Positions 6,085 to 12,791 of a stretch of DNA of 28,957 nucleotides are shown piece by piece. The translations under genes were made by a program, and so were the position numbers. The DNA comes from EsbW-18 sp964634615 (lineage in GTDB: Bacteria; Patescibacteriota; Minisyncoccia; Phycocordibacterales; EsbW-18), in assembly GCA_964634615.1 (NCBI GenBank), contig CAZWLQ010000010.1:1-28957 (forward strand), given 5' to 3'. Numbering within the stretch: position 1 is the first letter of the stretch; each line of letters starts with the position of its first letter. A model generated the notes under the pieces. It ran no database searches, had not been told where the DNA came from, and saw only the letters and a list, made by a program, of their open reading frames with translations.

Positions 6085-6990
6085 CTATGCTTCTAGGGCG
6101 AGCTGTGCAAGTTTGATTGCGCTCTCTTTCGACGTTGCGACAATCATGAACCGCTTGTTGTGACAAAAGATTGCATCAGCTACGCCTGTCACAGCAATAA
6201 GTTGCTCCCCGCTCAGCCCTACCCACTCCTGAGGAAACGGCTTACGCTGTTGGAAGAAATCGTCGGGATGCGGGACACAGATGGCTTGCCAGGTACCATC
6301 ATCATGTCGTTTGACGAAATACAGTGGTTCCGGATACTGCACGAGAACATTTGCGATAAGGCCGCGCGATATTGGTGGTTCTGCCTCGACGAGAATCATC
6401 CGTTTATCAGAAGCATCTTCGTAGGCCCTTCGCACAATTTCTGCAGATGCTTCACCTTCCTGTGCAAACAATATCTTTCTGCGCAAGAATTCGGTTGCGA
6501 AGTCGACGGCTCGAGCGAATCCTTCATCATTGGTAAGCTTCTCACCACGGAATGGGGCAAATGTTGAAATGACGTTATAGAAAAGGATTGGCTCTATCTT
6601 CGACGGGTGGATAAGCTCATGCAAGGTCAGACCGTTATCAAACGCATCGATTGGTTGAACAACTTCGACATCAAGCGTGTTAGCGATGGAAGCAGAACCA
6701 CACACCGTCTCACCAAATTTCTTCCAAATGAGACCAAAAGATGCATACGGAATACCGTTCGTCCGTTCTCCTGCGCCGCCCTTTTGATGATGATCAAAGC
6801 GATTTGTCTCTGGATCGTACACTTCTCCTGTATCAAGAACGTACTCACCTGTTGCATGCACTTCTGGTTCGCGCGAACGAACCACTTCAACATTTTCTTT
6901 TCCATGAAGAAGTGTGAGCGTCGCGACACCAAAAACATCATCAGCGTGAAACCCGCCGCTATGCGTAACGATGCGGATCTTCTTAGTCAT
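6085..6990 (-). CDS. MYG1/UPF0160 family metal-dependent hydrolase
   Basis: The 301-residue product has the hallmarks of the MYG1 family: IRIVTHSGGFHADDVFGVATL near the N-terminus (His and two Asp, metal ligands), DTGEVYDPETNRFDHHQKGG with the DHH signature, and a C-terminal half ending in the VTGVADAIFCHNKRFM-type segment. MYG1 proteins belong to the DHH-like phosphoesterases; a eukaryotic member is reported to be an RNA exonuclease, but the bacterial role is unclear. ATG at 6990 was chosen because it is immediately followed by the conserved strand; the longer in-frame reading would lie inside the upstream holin-like gene. The start overlaps that gene's stop by 8 nt, indicating co-transcription with the secA-side genes. 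Confidence 0.92.
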   Translation of the reverse strand: MTKKIRIVTHSGGFHADDVFGVATLTLLHGKENVEVVRSREPEVHATGEYVLDTGEVYDPETNRFDHHQKGGAGERTNGIPYASFGLIWKKFGETVCGSASIANTLDVEVVQPIDAFDNGLTLHELIHPSKIEPILFYNVISTFAPFRGEKLTNDEGFARAVDFATEFLRRKILFAQEGEASAEIVRRAYEDASDKRMILVEAEPPISRGLIANVLVQYPEPLYFVKRHDDGTWQAICVPHPDDFFQQRKPFPQEWVGLSGEQLIAVTGVADAIFCHNKRFMIVATSKESAIKLAQLALEA

Positions 6991-7327
6991 TCTTCGAAGT
7001 GATGCTCTGACCGACCCATCCGATAACCGTGACAATGAGCGCGCCGATGAATGCAGGGACGAATCCCTCAACCGTGAAGCCCTTGATCACCGTGCCAACA
7101 AACCAGAAGAGAAGCGCGTTGATGACGAAGGTGAACAGTCCGAGTGTCAAAATGGTGATTGGAAGAGTCAAGATTAAGAGAATCGGCTTGATGATGACGT
7201 TTAAGAGCCCAAGCACCAGCGCAACGATGAGCGCTGTGTAGAATCCTGTGACCGCCACACCTGGAACAAAATATGCGACCGCGAGAATCGCGAGCGCGTT
7301 AATGAGGAGTCGAAAGATGAGTTGCAT
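6983..7327 (-). CDS. phage holin family 4 / DUF360-like membrane protein
   Basis: This 114-residue protein is almost entirely hydrophobic, with four predicted membrane helices (roughly residues 4-22, 27-47, 52-77 and 88-107). It carries the family pattern G-L-L-N-x-I-I-K-P-I-L-x-I-L-x-L-P-I-T-I-L-T-L-G, followed by a F-V-I-N-A segment. This is the holin-IV (PF04020-type) family of small integral membrane proteins common in bacterial chromosomes. Despite the name, no lysis function is implied without phage neighbours, and none are present. The gene lies 9 nt after the DedA-like gene and overlaps the MYG1-like gene by 8 nt. Confidence 0.93.
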   Translation of the reverse strand: MQLIFRLLINALAILAVAYFVPGVAVTGFYTALIVALVLGLLNVIIKPILLILTLPITILTLGLFTFVINALLFWFVGTVIKGFTVEGFVPAFIGALIVTVIGWVGQSITSKND

Positions 7328-7336
7328 AGAAAATTA

Positions 7337-8002
7337 TTAGGGCTGAACAATACCTTTATTGTAACGCATTTTCTGTCGACGTCGGTAGAAAAACACAGCG
7401 AGTGCGCCAAACGCGCCAATCAGAACAAGTGTCTGCCCTTGCTCTATAAAATCCGCGTATTGAACGTACACCGATCCAAGCTGCCAGCCAATAAACCCAG
7501 ACCACATCGCGCGAATAATCGTGCCGAAGAACGTTGAAATGAGGAACGAGATAGGGTTCCAGCGTACGATACCCGCAAAGACGTTCAGGAGGATGCTCGG
7601 CGTGAGTGGAAATGCACGAAGTGCAAACAGAATAATTTCGTCATTCGTTGTGCCTTTCATTCGGGCGTGGAGGCGCTCGATGTCGCCTTCCGAAATTCCA
7701 ATAAAATGACCGTATCGTCGGACAAGTGGTCTTCCGCCGGCATAGACGATTCCATAGACAATCATTGCACCAATGGTGAGCCCTCCTGCAATCGGCAATC
7801 CGACCATTAGAAACAATTTGAGTATCGATGCGGTTGTTATCGGTGCATTCTCAAGAAAAAGAAAACCGCTTGCCACCGTCACCAAGGTTGATGGTATTGG
7901 TGGAATGATTTCTTGAAGAAACGCGAGATAAAAAACACCCCACGCGCCCCACGACAACGCAAAGACTTGTATCGAGGTTATAAAGTGTTCAATCATGCGC
8001 AC
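7337..8002 (-). CDS. DedA/VTT (SNARE-associated) family membrane protein
   Basis: This 221-residue integral membrane protein has the VTT/DedA layout: an N-terminal re-entrant-type segment with FLQEIIPPIPSTLV, a central membrane helix pair, the R-x-F-P-x-x-P motif (ALRAFPLTPSILLNVFAGI, about 129-147) and a C-terminal helix followed by a basic tail. DedA-family proteins are implicated in undecaprenyl-phosphate or phospholipid translocation. The start is uncertain: GTG at 8002 lies 1 nt after the secA stop, while ATG at 7996 gives MIEHFITS and is equally plausible. No Shine-Dalgarno site is seen. The position directly after secA suggests translational coupling. Confidence 0.88.
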   Translation of the reverse strand: MRMIEHFITSIQVFALSWGAWGVFYLAFLQEIIPPIPSTLVTVASGFLFLENAPITTASILKLFLMVGLPIAGGLTIGAMIVYGIVYAGGRPLVRRYGHFIGISEGDIERLHARMKGTTNDEIILFALRAFPLTPSILLNVFAGIVRWNPISFLISTFFGTIIRAMWSGFIGWQLGSVYVQYADFIEQGQTLVLIGAFGALAVFFYRRRQKMRYNKGIVQP

Positions 8003-8003
8003 A

Positions 8004-10553
8004 TTACGACACTATCTTCCACTCACCGCTTTCAACCAGGGCTTCCGCTTTCTTGTACTTCATTTCTTTCGTCTCTGTTCCGTTGGTTATCGTGACAGTA
8101 TCATTTCTGCCAATCTTATCGTGGACATGCAGAGGGGCCGCTTTCGAACCGCTTGCATCACCACCGACCATTTTGAGTGCTTCACGCTCCTTACGAAGAC
8201 GATCCTCATCGCGAGCAAGGGCGGGCGCATTGATTTGTGCTGCGAGCGATTGCACCTGGGCACGTATCGCAGCCTGCATATCTCGAAAGAGTCTCAATCC
8301 TTCGCGTTGATATTCAACGAGCGGATCTCGTTGACCGTATGCACGAAGTGAGACGCTCGAGCGAGTGTAGTCCATCAGTTCAAGGTGCTCGACCCAGAAC
8401 ATATCGATGGTTTGGAGAATTAAACGACGAACACTCTCGTAAAATGCATCATCACCGAGCTCAATGCGCTTTTTCTCAACCAAGTCAATCGCGTCGGCGT
8501 TGCCTTCAAGCATCTCCGTAAGAGTACGTGCAATGTCCTCGTGCGTGCCAGTCAAAAGTGTACGTCGCTGCCCATACACACTGCCTCGCTGGGTGTTTAA
8601 AACGTCGTCAAATTCAAGTACGTGCTTGCGGGCATCGAAGTTAAGCCCCTCAATTTTCTTTTGCGCTGATTCAAGGGAGCGATTTATGAGACGATTTTCA
8701 ATTGGCATGTCTTCAGGAATACCAAAGCGCCCCATCATGGTTTTGACGGTGTCTGATGCGAACACGCGCATCAAGGAATCCTCAAGAGACACATAAAATT
8801 GGGTTTCTCCCGGATCACCTTGGCGACCGGAACGTCCTCGCAACTGATCGTCAATACGACGTGCCTCGTGCCGTTCAGTACCAATCACAAACAGTCCGCC
8901 AACCGCTTTAATTGCTTCTTGTTCTTCGGGCGATGACGTTGCGCCACCGAGCTTGATATCGACACCACGACCCGCCATGTTTGTGGCAACGGTGACCGCA
9001 CCCTTACGCCCCGCTTGTGCAATGATTTCACCTTCCTGCTCATGATTCTTTGCGTTCAGCATCGTGTACGGAATTCCTTCCTGCTTCAAATAGAGCGCGA
9101 GCATCTCGTTCTTCTCGATTGAAACCGTGCCGATCAAAACCGGCTGGCCTTTTTCGTGCAATTCCTTCACACGCTTTGCAAGCGCTTCGAGTTTTCCTTT
9201 CTCTGTTTGAAAAATGAGATCGTTCCTATCAACTCGCTTGATATCACGATTGGTCGGTATTTCGATAACCTCAAGGCCATACACTTTATAGAACTCTTCA
9301 GCGCTTGTGCGTGCAGTTCCTGTCATTCCCGCAAGTTTTCCATACATGCGAAAGTAATTCTGGTATGTAATCGAGGCGAAGGTGCGTGTTTCTTCTTGGA
9401 TGAAGACTCCTTCTTTTGCCTCGATTGCCTGGTGCAGTCCTTCGGACCACCTACGTGATGGTTGGAGGCGACCCGTGAACTCGTCAACGATCACGATTTT
9501 GGCATCACGAACAACGTACTGCTGATCTTTTTTATAGAGACCGCGCGCTTTAACTGCGGTTTCAAGGTGATGAACATAGCGAATGCCCGCGTCCGTATAG
9601 ATATTCTCTACACCAAGCATCTTTTCCGCCTTTTCGATGCCGGCATCGGTGAGTGTTACCGCGTGTTTTTTCTCGTCTACCTCATAGTGCTCACCTTCCA
9701 CCATCGAACCGGCAATACGCGCAAAAGTTTGGTACAGGTTTTCCGCCTCTTTTGTTGCCATCGAGATAATCAGTGGGGTTCTTGCCTCATCAATCAAAAT
9801 TGAGTCGATTTCGTCGATAATCGCAAAATTATGGCCTCCCGCCTCATCGGTTCGCTGCGAAAGATCGGTCTTTCGATAGACCGTGTTGTCACGGAGATAG
9901 TCGAATCCAAATTCGCTGTTCGTTCCGTACGTGATATCTGCAGCGTACGCATCACGCTTTGCTACTGGACGAAGAAATTCATACGCGATTTTAAATGCAC
10001 CAAGTAAGTCGCGCTCGGTATCCGCCTCTGCGGTTTCTTGTGGCGGAATGTGTGACGGGTCGTAGAGATACGACTGATTTTGTCCATTGATCACCGCAAC
10101 CGAGAGACCAAGGAATGCATAGACCTGCCCCATCCACACCGCATCACGTCGTGCGAGATAGTCGTTCACCGTGATAATGTGCACGCCCTTCTCGGTGAGC
10201 GCATTCAAATATGCAGGGAGTGTCGCAACGAGCGTCTTTCCTTCACCGGTGCGCATCTCCGCGATCTTTCGACGATGAAGCGCAAGTCCACCGATTAGTT
10301 GCACGTCGTAGTGGCGTTGTTTCAGTGTACGAAACGATGCTTCGCGGACAAGAGCAAATGCTTCAGGCAAGAGTTCATCGAGCGATTCCCCTGCCTTGAA
10401 ACGGTCTTTCAGTTTTTTGGTCTCGTTTGGAAAATCGGCATCGGAGAGTTTTTGTACAGAGCCTTCATGCGAGTTAACCGCCACGACAACACTCTCCGCC
10501 TCTTTCAAAAAACGCGTTGTGTCATTACCGAAAAGTGATGAAAAGACTGACAT
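8004..10553 (-). CDS. secA: preprotein translocase ATPase SecA
   Basis: The 849-residue product is SecA, the ATPase that drives Sec-dependent protein export through SecYEG. The Walker A motif is RTGEGKT (101-107), followed by VNDYLARRD, the DEID Walker B (247-250) with LIDEARTPLI, the second-domain GTVSIEK and NMAGRGVDIKLGG, and motif VI in DDQLRGRSGRQGDPG. After the helical scaffold it ends in DKIGRND, where the zinc-binding CxCxSG...CH tail normally follows. Here that tail is replaced by a cysteine-free segment ending KYKKAEALVESGEWKIVS. ATG at 10553 gives the usual MSVFSSLFGN start, and an extended -10 is 8 nt upstream, so the message looks leaderless. It is the first gene of a run with the DedA-, holin- and MYG1-like genes. 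Confidence 0.98.
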   Translation of the reverse strand: MSVFSSLFGNDTTRFLKEAESVVVAVNSHEGSVQKLSDADFPNETKKLKDRFKAGESLDELLPEAFALVREASFRTLKQRHYDVQLIGGLALHRRKIAEMRTGEGKTLVATLPAYLNALTEKGVHIITVNDYLARRDAVWMGQVYAFLGLSVAVINGQNQSYLYDPSHIPPQETAEADTERDLLGAFKIAYEFLRPVAKRDAYAADITYGTNSEFGFDYLRDNTVYRKTDLSQRTDEAGGHNFAIIDEIDSILIDEARTPLIISMATKEAENLYQTFARIAGSMVEGEHYEVDEKKHAVTLTDAGIEKAEKMLGVENIYTDAGIRYVHHLETAVKARGLYKKDQQYVVRDAKIVIVDEFTGRLQPSRRWSEGLHQAIEAKEGVFIQEETRTFASITYQNYFRMYGKLAGMTGTARTSAEEFYKVYGLEVIEIPTNRDIKRVDRNDLIFQTEKGKLEALAKRVKELHEKGQPVLIGTVSIEKNEMLALYLKQEGIPYTMLNAKNHEQEGEIIAQAGRKGAVTVATNMAGRGVDIKLGGATSSPEEQEAIKAVGGLFVIGTERHEARRIDDQLRGRSGRQGDPGETQFYVSLEDSLMRVFASDTVKTMMGRFGIPEDMPIENRLINRSLESAQKKIEGLNFDARKHVLEFDDVLNTQRGSVYGQRRTLLTGTHEDIARTLTEMLEGNADAIDLVEKKRIELGDDAFYESVRRLILQTIDMFWVEHLELMDYTRSSVSLRAYGQRDPLVEYQREGLRLFRDMQAAIRAQVQSLAAQINAPALARDEDRLRKEREALKMVGGDASGSKAAPLHVHDKIGRNDTVTITNGTETKEMKYKKAEALVESGEWKIVS

Positions 10554-10561
10554 ACGCGGCT

Positions 10562-10570
10562 ATTCTAGCA
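10562..10570 (-). promoter_or_regulatory. extended -10 of secA, leaderless arrangement
   Basis: TGCTAGAAT on the minus strand ends 8 nt before the secA ATG, so RNA synthesis would begin at or within about 2 nt of the start codon. Confidence 0.5.
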
Positions 10571-10625
10571 TAAAAACGGCTTGACAGGAGAGAGAAAAAT
10601 CAGAATTGTTGAAGTTCCGACAATC

Positions 10626-10651
10626 AAAAAAACCGCCGAAGCGGTTTTTTT
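10626..10651. terminator. bidirectional intrinsic terminator
   Basis: ACCGC-CGAA-GCGGT forms a hairpin flanked by seven A on one side and seven T on the other, so it would work in both directions. On the minus strand it follows the 34-residue basic protein gene by about 20 nt. Confidence 0.92.
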
Positions 10652-10671
10652 GAAAGTGGGACAAAGTCGGA

Positions 10672-10776
10672 CTAGCGTCGTGCGCGCTTTGTGCGCTTCT
10701 TCGCAACCTTCTTTGTTGCCTTCTTTGCAGTTCGGCGCTTTGCTGGCTTGCGAGCTGCTTTCTTTTTTGCTGCCAT
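10672..10776 (-). CDS. 34-residue Lys/Arg/Ala-rich histone H1-like small protein
   Basis: A short gene reads MAAKKKAARKPAKRRT then AKKATKKVAKKRTKRARR, followed by TAG. Two-thirds of residues are Lys or Arg and most of the rest Ala or Thr, with AKK/TKK repeats as in the C-terminal tail of histone H1 and bacterial H1-like proteins. There are no acidic or aromatic residues, so it is probably a disordered nucleic-acid-binding protein that condenses DNA or binds RNA. The gene is short and easily missed, but the coding bias is unmistakable and a strong terminator follows directly. No Shine-Dalgarno sequence precedes the ATG. A ribosomal small basic protein is an alternative, but no such motif (for example L34) fits. 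Confidence 0.8.
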   Translation of the reverse strand: MAAKKKAARKPAKRRTAKKATKKVAKKRTKRARR

Positions 10777-10941
10777 AGTAGTGATGCGATGAGATACGTT
10801 ACCGTACCCGATTGCATAGCTGTTTTAGTAATGTCGACCGATCGCATGTGTGATGTGCTTTTGCACAAAATACATGGAACATGTTCACACATAAAATTAT
10901 CGCGCCACTGATGTGCGAACACAACAGTAAAAGCATGAATG

Positions 10942-10950
10942 TGTGGATAA
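10942..10950 (-). other. single perfect DnaA-box 9-mer
   Basis: The minus strand reads TTATCCACA, the consensus high-affinity DnaA box. No second perfect copy is visible nearby, so it is noted as a site only, not as an origin. Confidence 0.5.
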
Positions 10951-10965
10951 GTGTCGTTCGTCAAA

Positions 10966-11048
10966 ATGTTTTCAAAAACACGCGTCGTTGCGTGTTCGCA
11001 ACGCGCTCCCACTCGACCTCACAGTCTCCGTGAGTTTTTTGAAAACAT
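10966..11048. repeat. long inverted repeat enclosing two hairpins
   Basis: ATGTTTTCAAAAA (10966-10978) is exactly complementary to 11036-11048. Between the arms are CGTTGCG-tgtt-CGCAACG and CTCAC-agtctcc-GTGAG hairpins, so the whole 83 bp can fold as a three-way junction. Confidence 0.65.
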
Positions 11049-11152
11049 GTAACTCACTCTTGTGCTAAATACAAAAACCAAATTCGCAAGTCATTTCAAA
11101 AATAACCGTTCGCTTTTAAGGTAAATACAAAGATGCAGAAAAACTAGAAACA

Positions 11153-11179
11153 AAAAACTTCCGCGCTGCGCAAGTTTTT
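11153..11179 (-). terminator. probable intrinsic terminator of murB
   Basis: AAAAACTT and AAGTTTTT arms flank an inner GCG/CGC pair; on the minus strand the hairpin ends in GTTTTTTG, about 60 nt after the murB stop codon. Confidence 0.65.
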
Positions 11180-11241
11180 CAAAAAAATGTGTTCTCTCTC
11201 AAAAGTTAGATGCGGAAAAATAAAACGCATCGAGAAGAGCG

Positions 11242-12264
11242 CTATTTTAGAATTTGGACTTCACGCTCACAGACGATTCCGGTCTTTTCAAACACCATCG
11301 CTTCGATAGAGCGTGCAAAATCATCGATTTCTTTTGCGGTGGCTCCTTTCTGTGCCACCAATACCAACGGCTGCCGCTCAAAAAGGCCCACATTCCCGAG
11401 AGAGTGGCCATTCAAATGAAACACCTTGTCCAAGATCCAAGCAAGAGGAATTTTTCTTTGACTGTGCGGCAAAGTATATGAAGGAATATCGGGGAACATG
11501 CCCAGTAACTCCTTATATTTTTCTTCAGTGAGAATCGGGTTCTTGAAAAAAGAGCCCGCGGTTCCTATGGCTGCTAAGTCAGGGAACTTTTCTTTTCGAA
11601 TTGAAAGCACTGTGTCGCGTATTTCTAAAAGCGTTGGCGCTGATGTGTGTGAAGCAAACGCATTTGCGAGGTCTTTGTAACCAATCTTTGGTGTACCATT
11701 TTTTTCGAGACGAAACACAACTGCGGTTACAATTAGTTTCTTCCCTTGTTCGGATTTAAAAAAACTGTCGCGGTATCCGAATCGACACTCTTTATGTGAG
11801 AATGGGCGCGTTTCGCCTGATTCAACATCAAATGCTTCAACGGATTCGACACAATCTGACACCTCAATGCCGTACGCTCCAACATTTTGTATCGGTGTTG
11901 CACCAACTGTGCCAGGAATACCGGCAAGGTTCTCTATCCCCCACCAGCCGTGTGCAACCGCATGCGCAACAAACGCATCCCACGGCTCTCCCGCAGAAAC
12001 TTTTATAACAATGTTTTGGTTGTCCTCGTGTAATACTTCTCGCCCCATCATTCTCATAAGGAAGACACATCCATCGAATCCCTCATCGGAGGGAAGGATA
12101 TTTGAGCCATCACCAAGCACAACAAAACGCAGGGCGTTCTTTTGTACAAAAGAACGTGCTTCTAGAAGGTCTTTTTGTCTTTGTAGTGTGCGAGAAAAGC
12201 GCGCCGGGCCTCCGACGCGCAGTGTTGTGTGCTGAGCAAAAAGAAAAGGGTTGGTTCCGTCCAT
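11242..12264 (-). CDS. murB: UDP-N-acetylenolpyruvoylglucosamine reductase
   Basis: This protein of about 340 residues is a complete type I MurB, the FAD enzyme that reduces UDP-GlcNAc-enolpyruvate to UDP-MurNAc in cytoplasmic peptidoglycan precursor synthesis. The FAD domain begins TTLRVGGPARF and has LGDGSNIL and NLAGIPGTVGATPIQNVGAYG. The substrate domain has FGYRDSFFK (the YRxSxFK signature of type I), then GTAGSFFKNP with the proton-donor Ser. Near the end, CEREVQIL supplies the catalytic Glu. ATG at 12264 gives MDGTNPFLF; a TTG further upstream would add residues inside an inverted repeat. The start codon lies within one arm of that repeat, a TATAGT -10-like element sits 27 nt upstream, and there is no Shine-Dalgarno site. 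Confidence 0.96.
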   Translation of the reverse strand: MDGTNPFLFAQHTTLRVGGPARFSRTLQRQKDLLEARSFVQKNALRFVVLGDGSNILPSDEGFDGCVFLMRMMGREVLHEDNQNIVIKVSAGEPWDAFVAHAVAHGWWGIENLAGIPGTVGATPIQNVGAYGIEVSDCVESVEAFDVESGETRPFSHKECRFGYRDSFFKSEQGKKLIVTAVVFRLEKNGTPKIGYKDLANAFASHTSAPTLLEIRDTVLSIRKEKFPDLAAIGTAGSFFKNPILTEEKYKELLGMFPDIPSYTLPHSQRKIPLAWILDKVFHLNGHSLGNVGLFERQPLVLVAQKGATAKEIDDFARSIEAMVFEKTGIVCEREVQILK

Positions 12265-12332
12265 GTATGGCCGACGGGTGCAAGGCTCCAAACTATATGT
12301 TCTATGTGAGTGCAGCCGTCAGCCATACATGG
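12261..12332. repeat. 17-bp inverted repeat across the murB start and promoter
   Basis: CCATGTATGGCCGACGG (12261-12277) and CCGTCAGCCATACATGG (12316-12332) are inverted copies matching at 16 of 17 positions, and inner TGCA/TGCA extends the stem. The murB ATG is in the left arm and a TATAGT element (12292-12297, minus) is in the loop. It could be a dimeric operator, or in a longer transcript a hairpin hiding the start codon. Confidence 0.75.
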
Positions 12333-12346
12333 AAAGAATTCCATGT
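12327..12346. repeat. 8-bp inverted repeat sharing the CCATG motif
   Basis: ACATGGAA and TTCCATGT surround a 4-nt loop and overlap the right arm of the larger inverted repeat, so three copies of the CCATG(T) half-site cluster within 86 bp. Confidence 0.6.
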
Positions 12347-12381
12347 GTTTTTATTGTAACGTAGACGAGTGTCGGTGCAAT

Positions 12382-12762
12382 CTATTTCGTCCTTGCAGGA
12401 TCTCCCTCTATTGTACTGATGACCGGAGAATCTCCCTGGAGGGGCTGAATCATGATGACATGCTCCCGGTTTACCCTAACATCTCCCTGTGGCTTATGGA
12501 GTTCGCTGCCGAGTCTAACCAATTGTACGTCGGGTGTTTGCGCACCTGATGTTTCGTCAACCTTCGGGTAGTACACATCTCGGAGTGTAACGTAACGTCC
12601 CAAACCATCGCTCACTTTTGCAAAATACACGTCCCCTGTTGTCAGAAGAACCGCTTGGTATTCGTCACCAGGGCCAAGTCGTTCATACATAAACTGTGCG
12701 AGACCACCGAGTATACCAATCCCAACGATGAAGAATAATATCTTTCCGAGCGTGTGTTTCAT
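12382..12762 (-). CDS. membrane-anchored hypothetical protein of a Parcubacteria-type family
   Basis: The 126-residue protein has one N-terminal membrane helix (about residues 7-25) followed by a soluble domain. That domain starts YQAVLLTTGDVYFAKV, continues RYVTLRDVYYPKVDE, and then has a VQLVRLGSELHKPQGDVRVNREHVIMIQPL segment. I recognise this layout from a family widespread in Parcubacteria genomes, but it has no assigned function as far as I know. The soluble part looks like a small beta-barrel on the outer face of the membrane. It lies 29 nt downstream of the large fibre gene and may be co-transcribed with it; about 117 nt with inverted repeats separate it from murB. No Shine-Dalgarno sequence is present. 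Confidence 0.82.
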   Translation of the reverse strand: MKHTLGKILFFIVGIGILGGLAQFMYERLGPGDEYQAVLLTTGDVYFAKVSDGLGRYVTLRDVYYPKVDETSGAQTPDVQLVRLGSELHKPQGDVRVNREHVIMIQPLQGDSPVISTIEGDPARTK

Positions 12763-12791
12763 GGTGTGTGGAACTATTTCTAATGTAATGA

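Larger units (their letters stand above)
10777..11241. other. 465-bp gene-free, repeat-rich intergenic region
   Basis: No credible protein or tRNA gene is seen. The region holds one perfect DnaA-box 9-mer (TTATCCACA, minus strand, 10942-10950), a 10-bp palindrome GAACATGTTC near 10880, a TGTGC-TTTT-GCACA hairpin near 10855, a long 13-bp inverted repeat (10966-10978 with 11036-11048) enclosing two smaller hairpins, a repeated TAAATACAAA (11066-11075 and 11122-11131), and a terminator-like hairpin for murB. It could be a regulatory hub, a replication-associated region or an unrecognised RNA gene. Confidence 0.6.

Noticed and set aside
5787..6116. Open frames on both strands (minus 5787-6047, plus 5892-6116) across the structured RNA
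   Set aside because: The minus frame runs through the terminator hairpin and the plus frame needs a TTG start and overlaps the end of the MYG1-like gene; base pairing explains the region better.
6983..7327. Prophage lysis module from the holin-like gene
   Set aside because: No endolysin, terminase or other phage gene lies nearby; the family is widespread in ordinary chromosomes.
10581..10607. Plus-strand promoter TTGACA before the bidirectional terminator
   Set aside because: The -10 (AATTGT) is poor and any transcript would end within about 60 nt; probably coincidental.
10942..10950. Replication origin from the DnaA box
   Set aside because: Only one perfect 9-mer is visible, no dnaA or dnaN is in the window, and a 9-mer can occur by chance in 29 kb; noted only as a site.
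10560..11012. 150-codon open frame on the minus strand
   Set aside because: It crosses the 34-residue basic gene in another frame and a strong terminator, has no recognisable composition, and starts in a repeat region.
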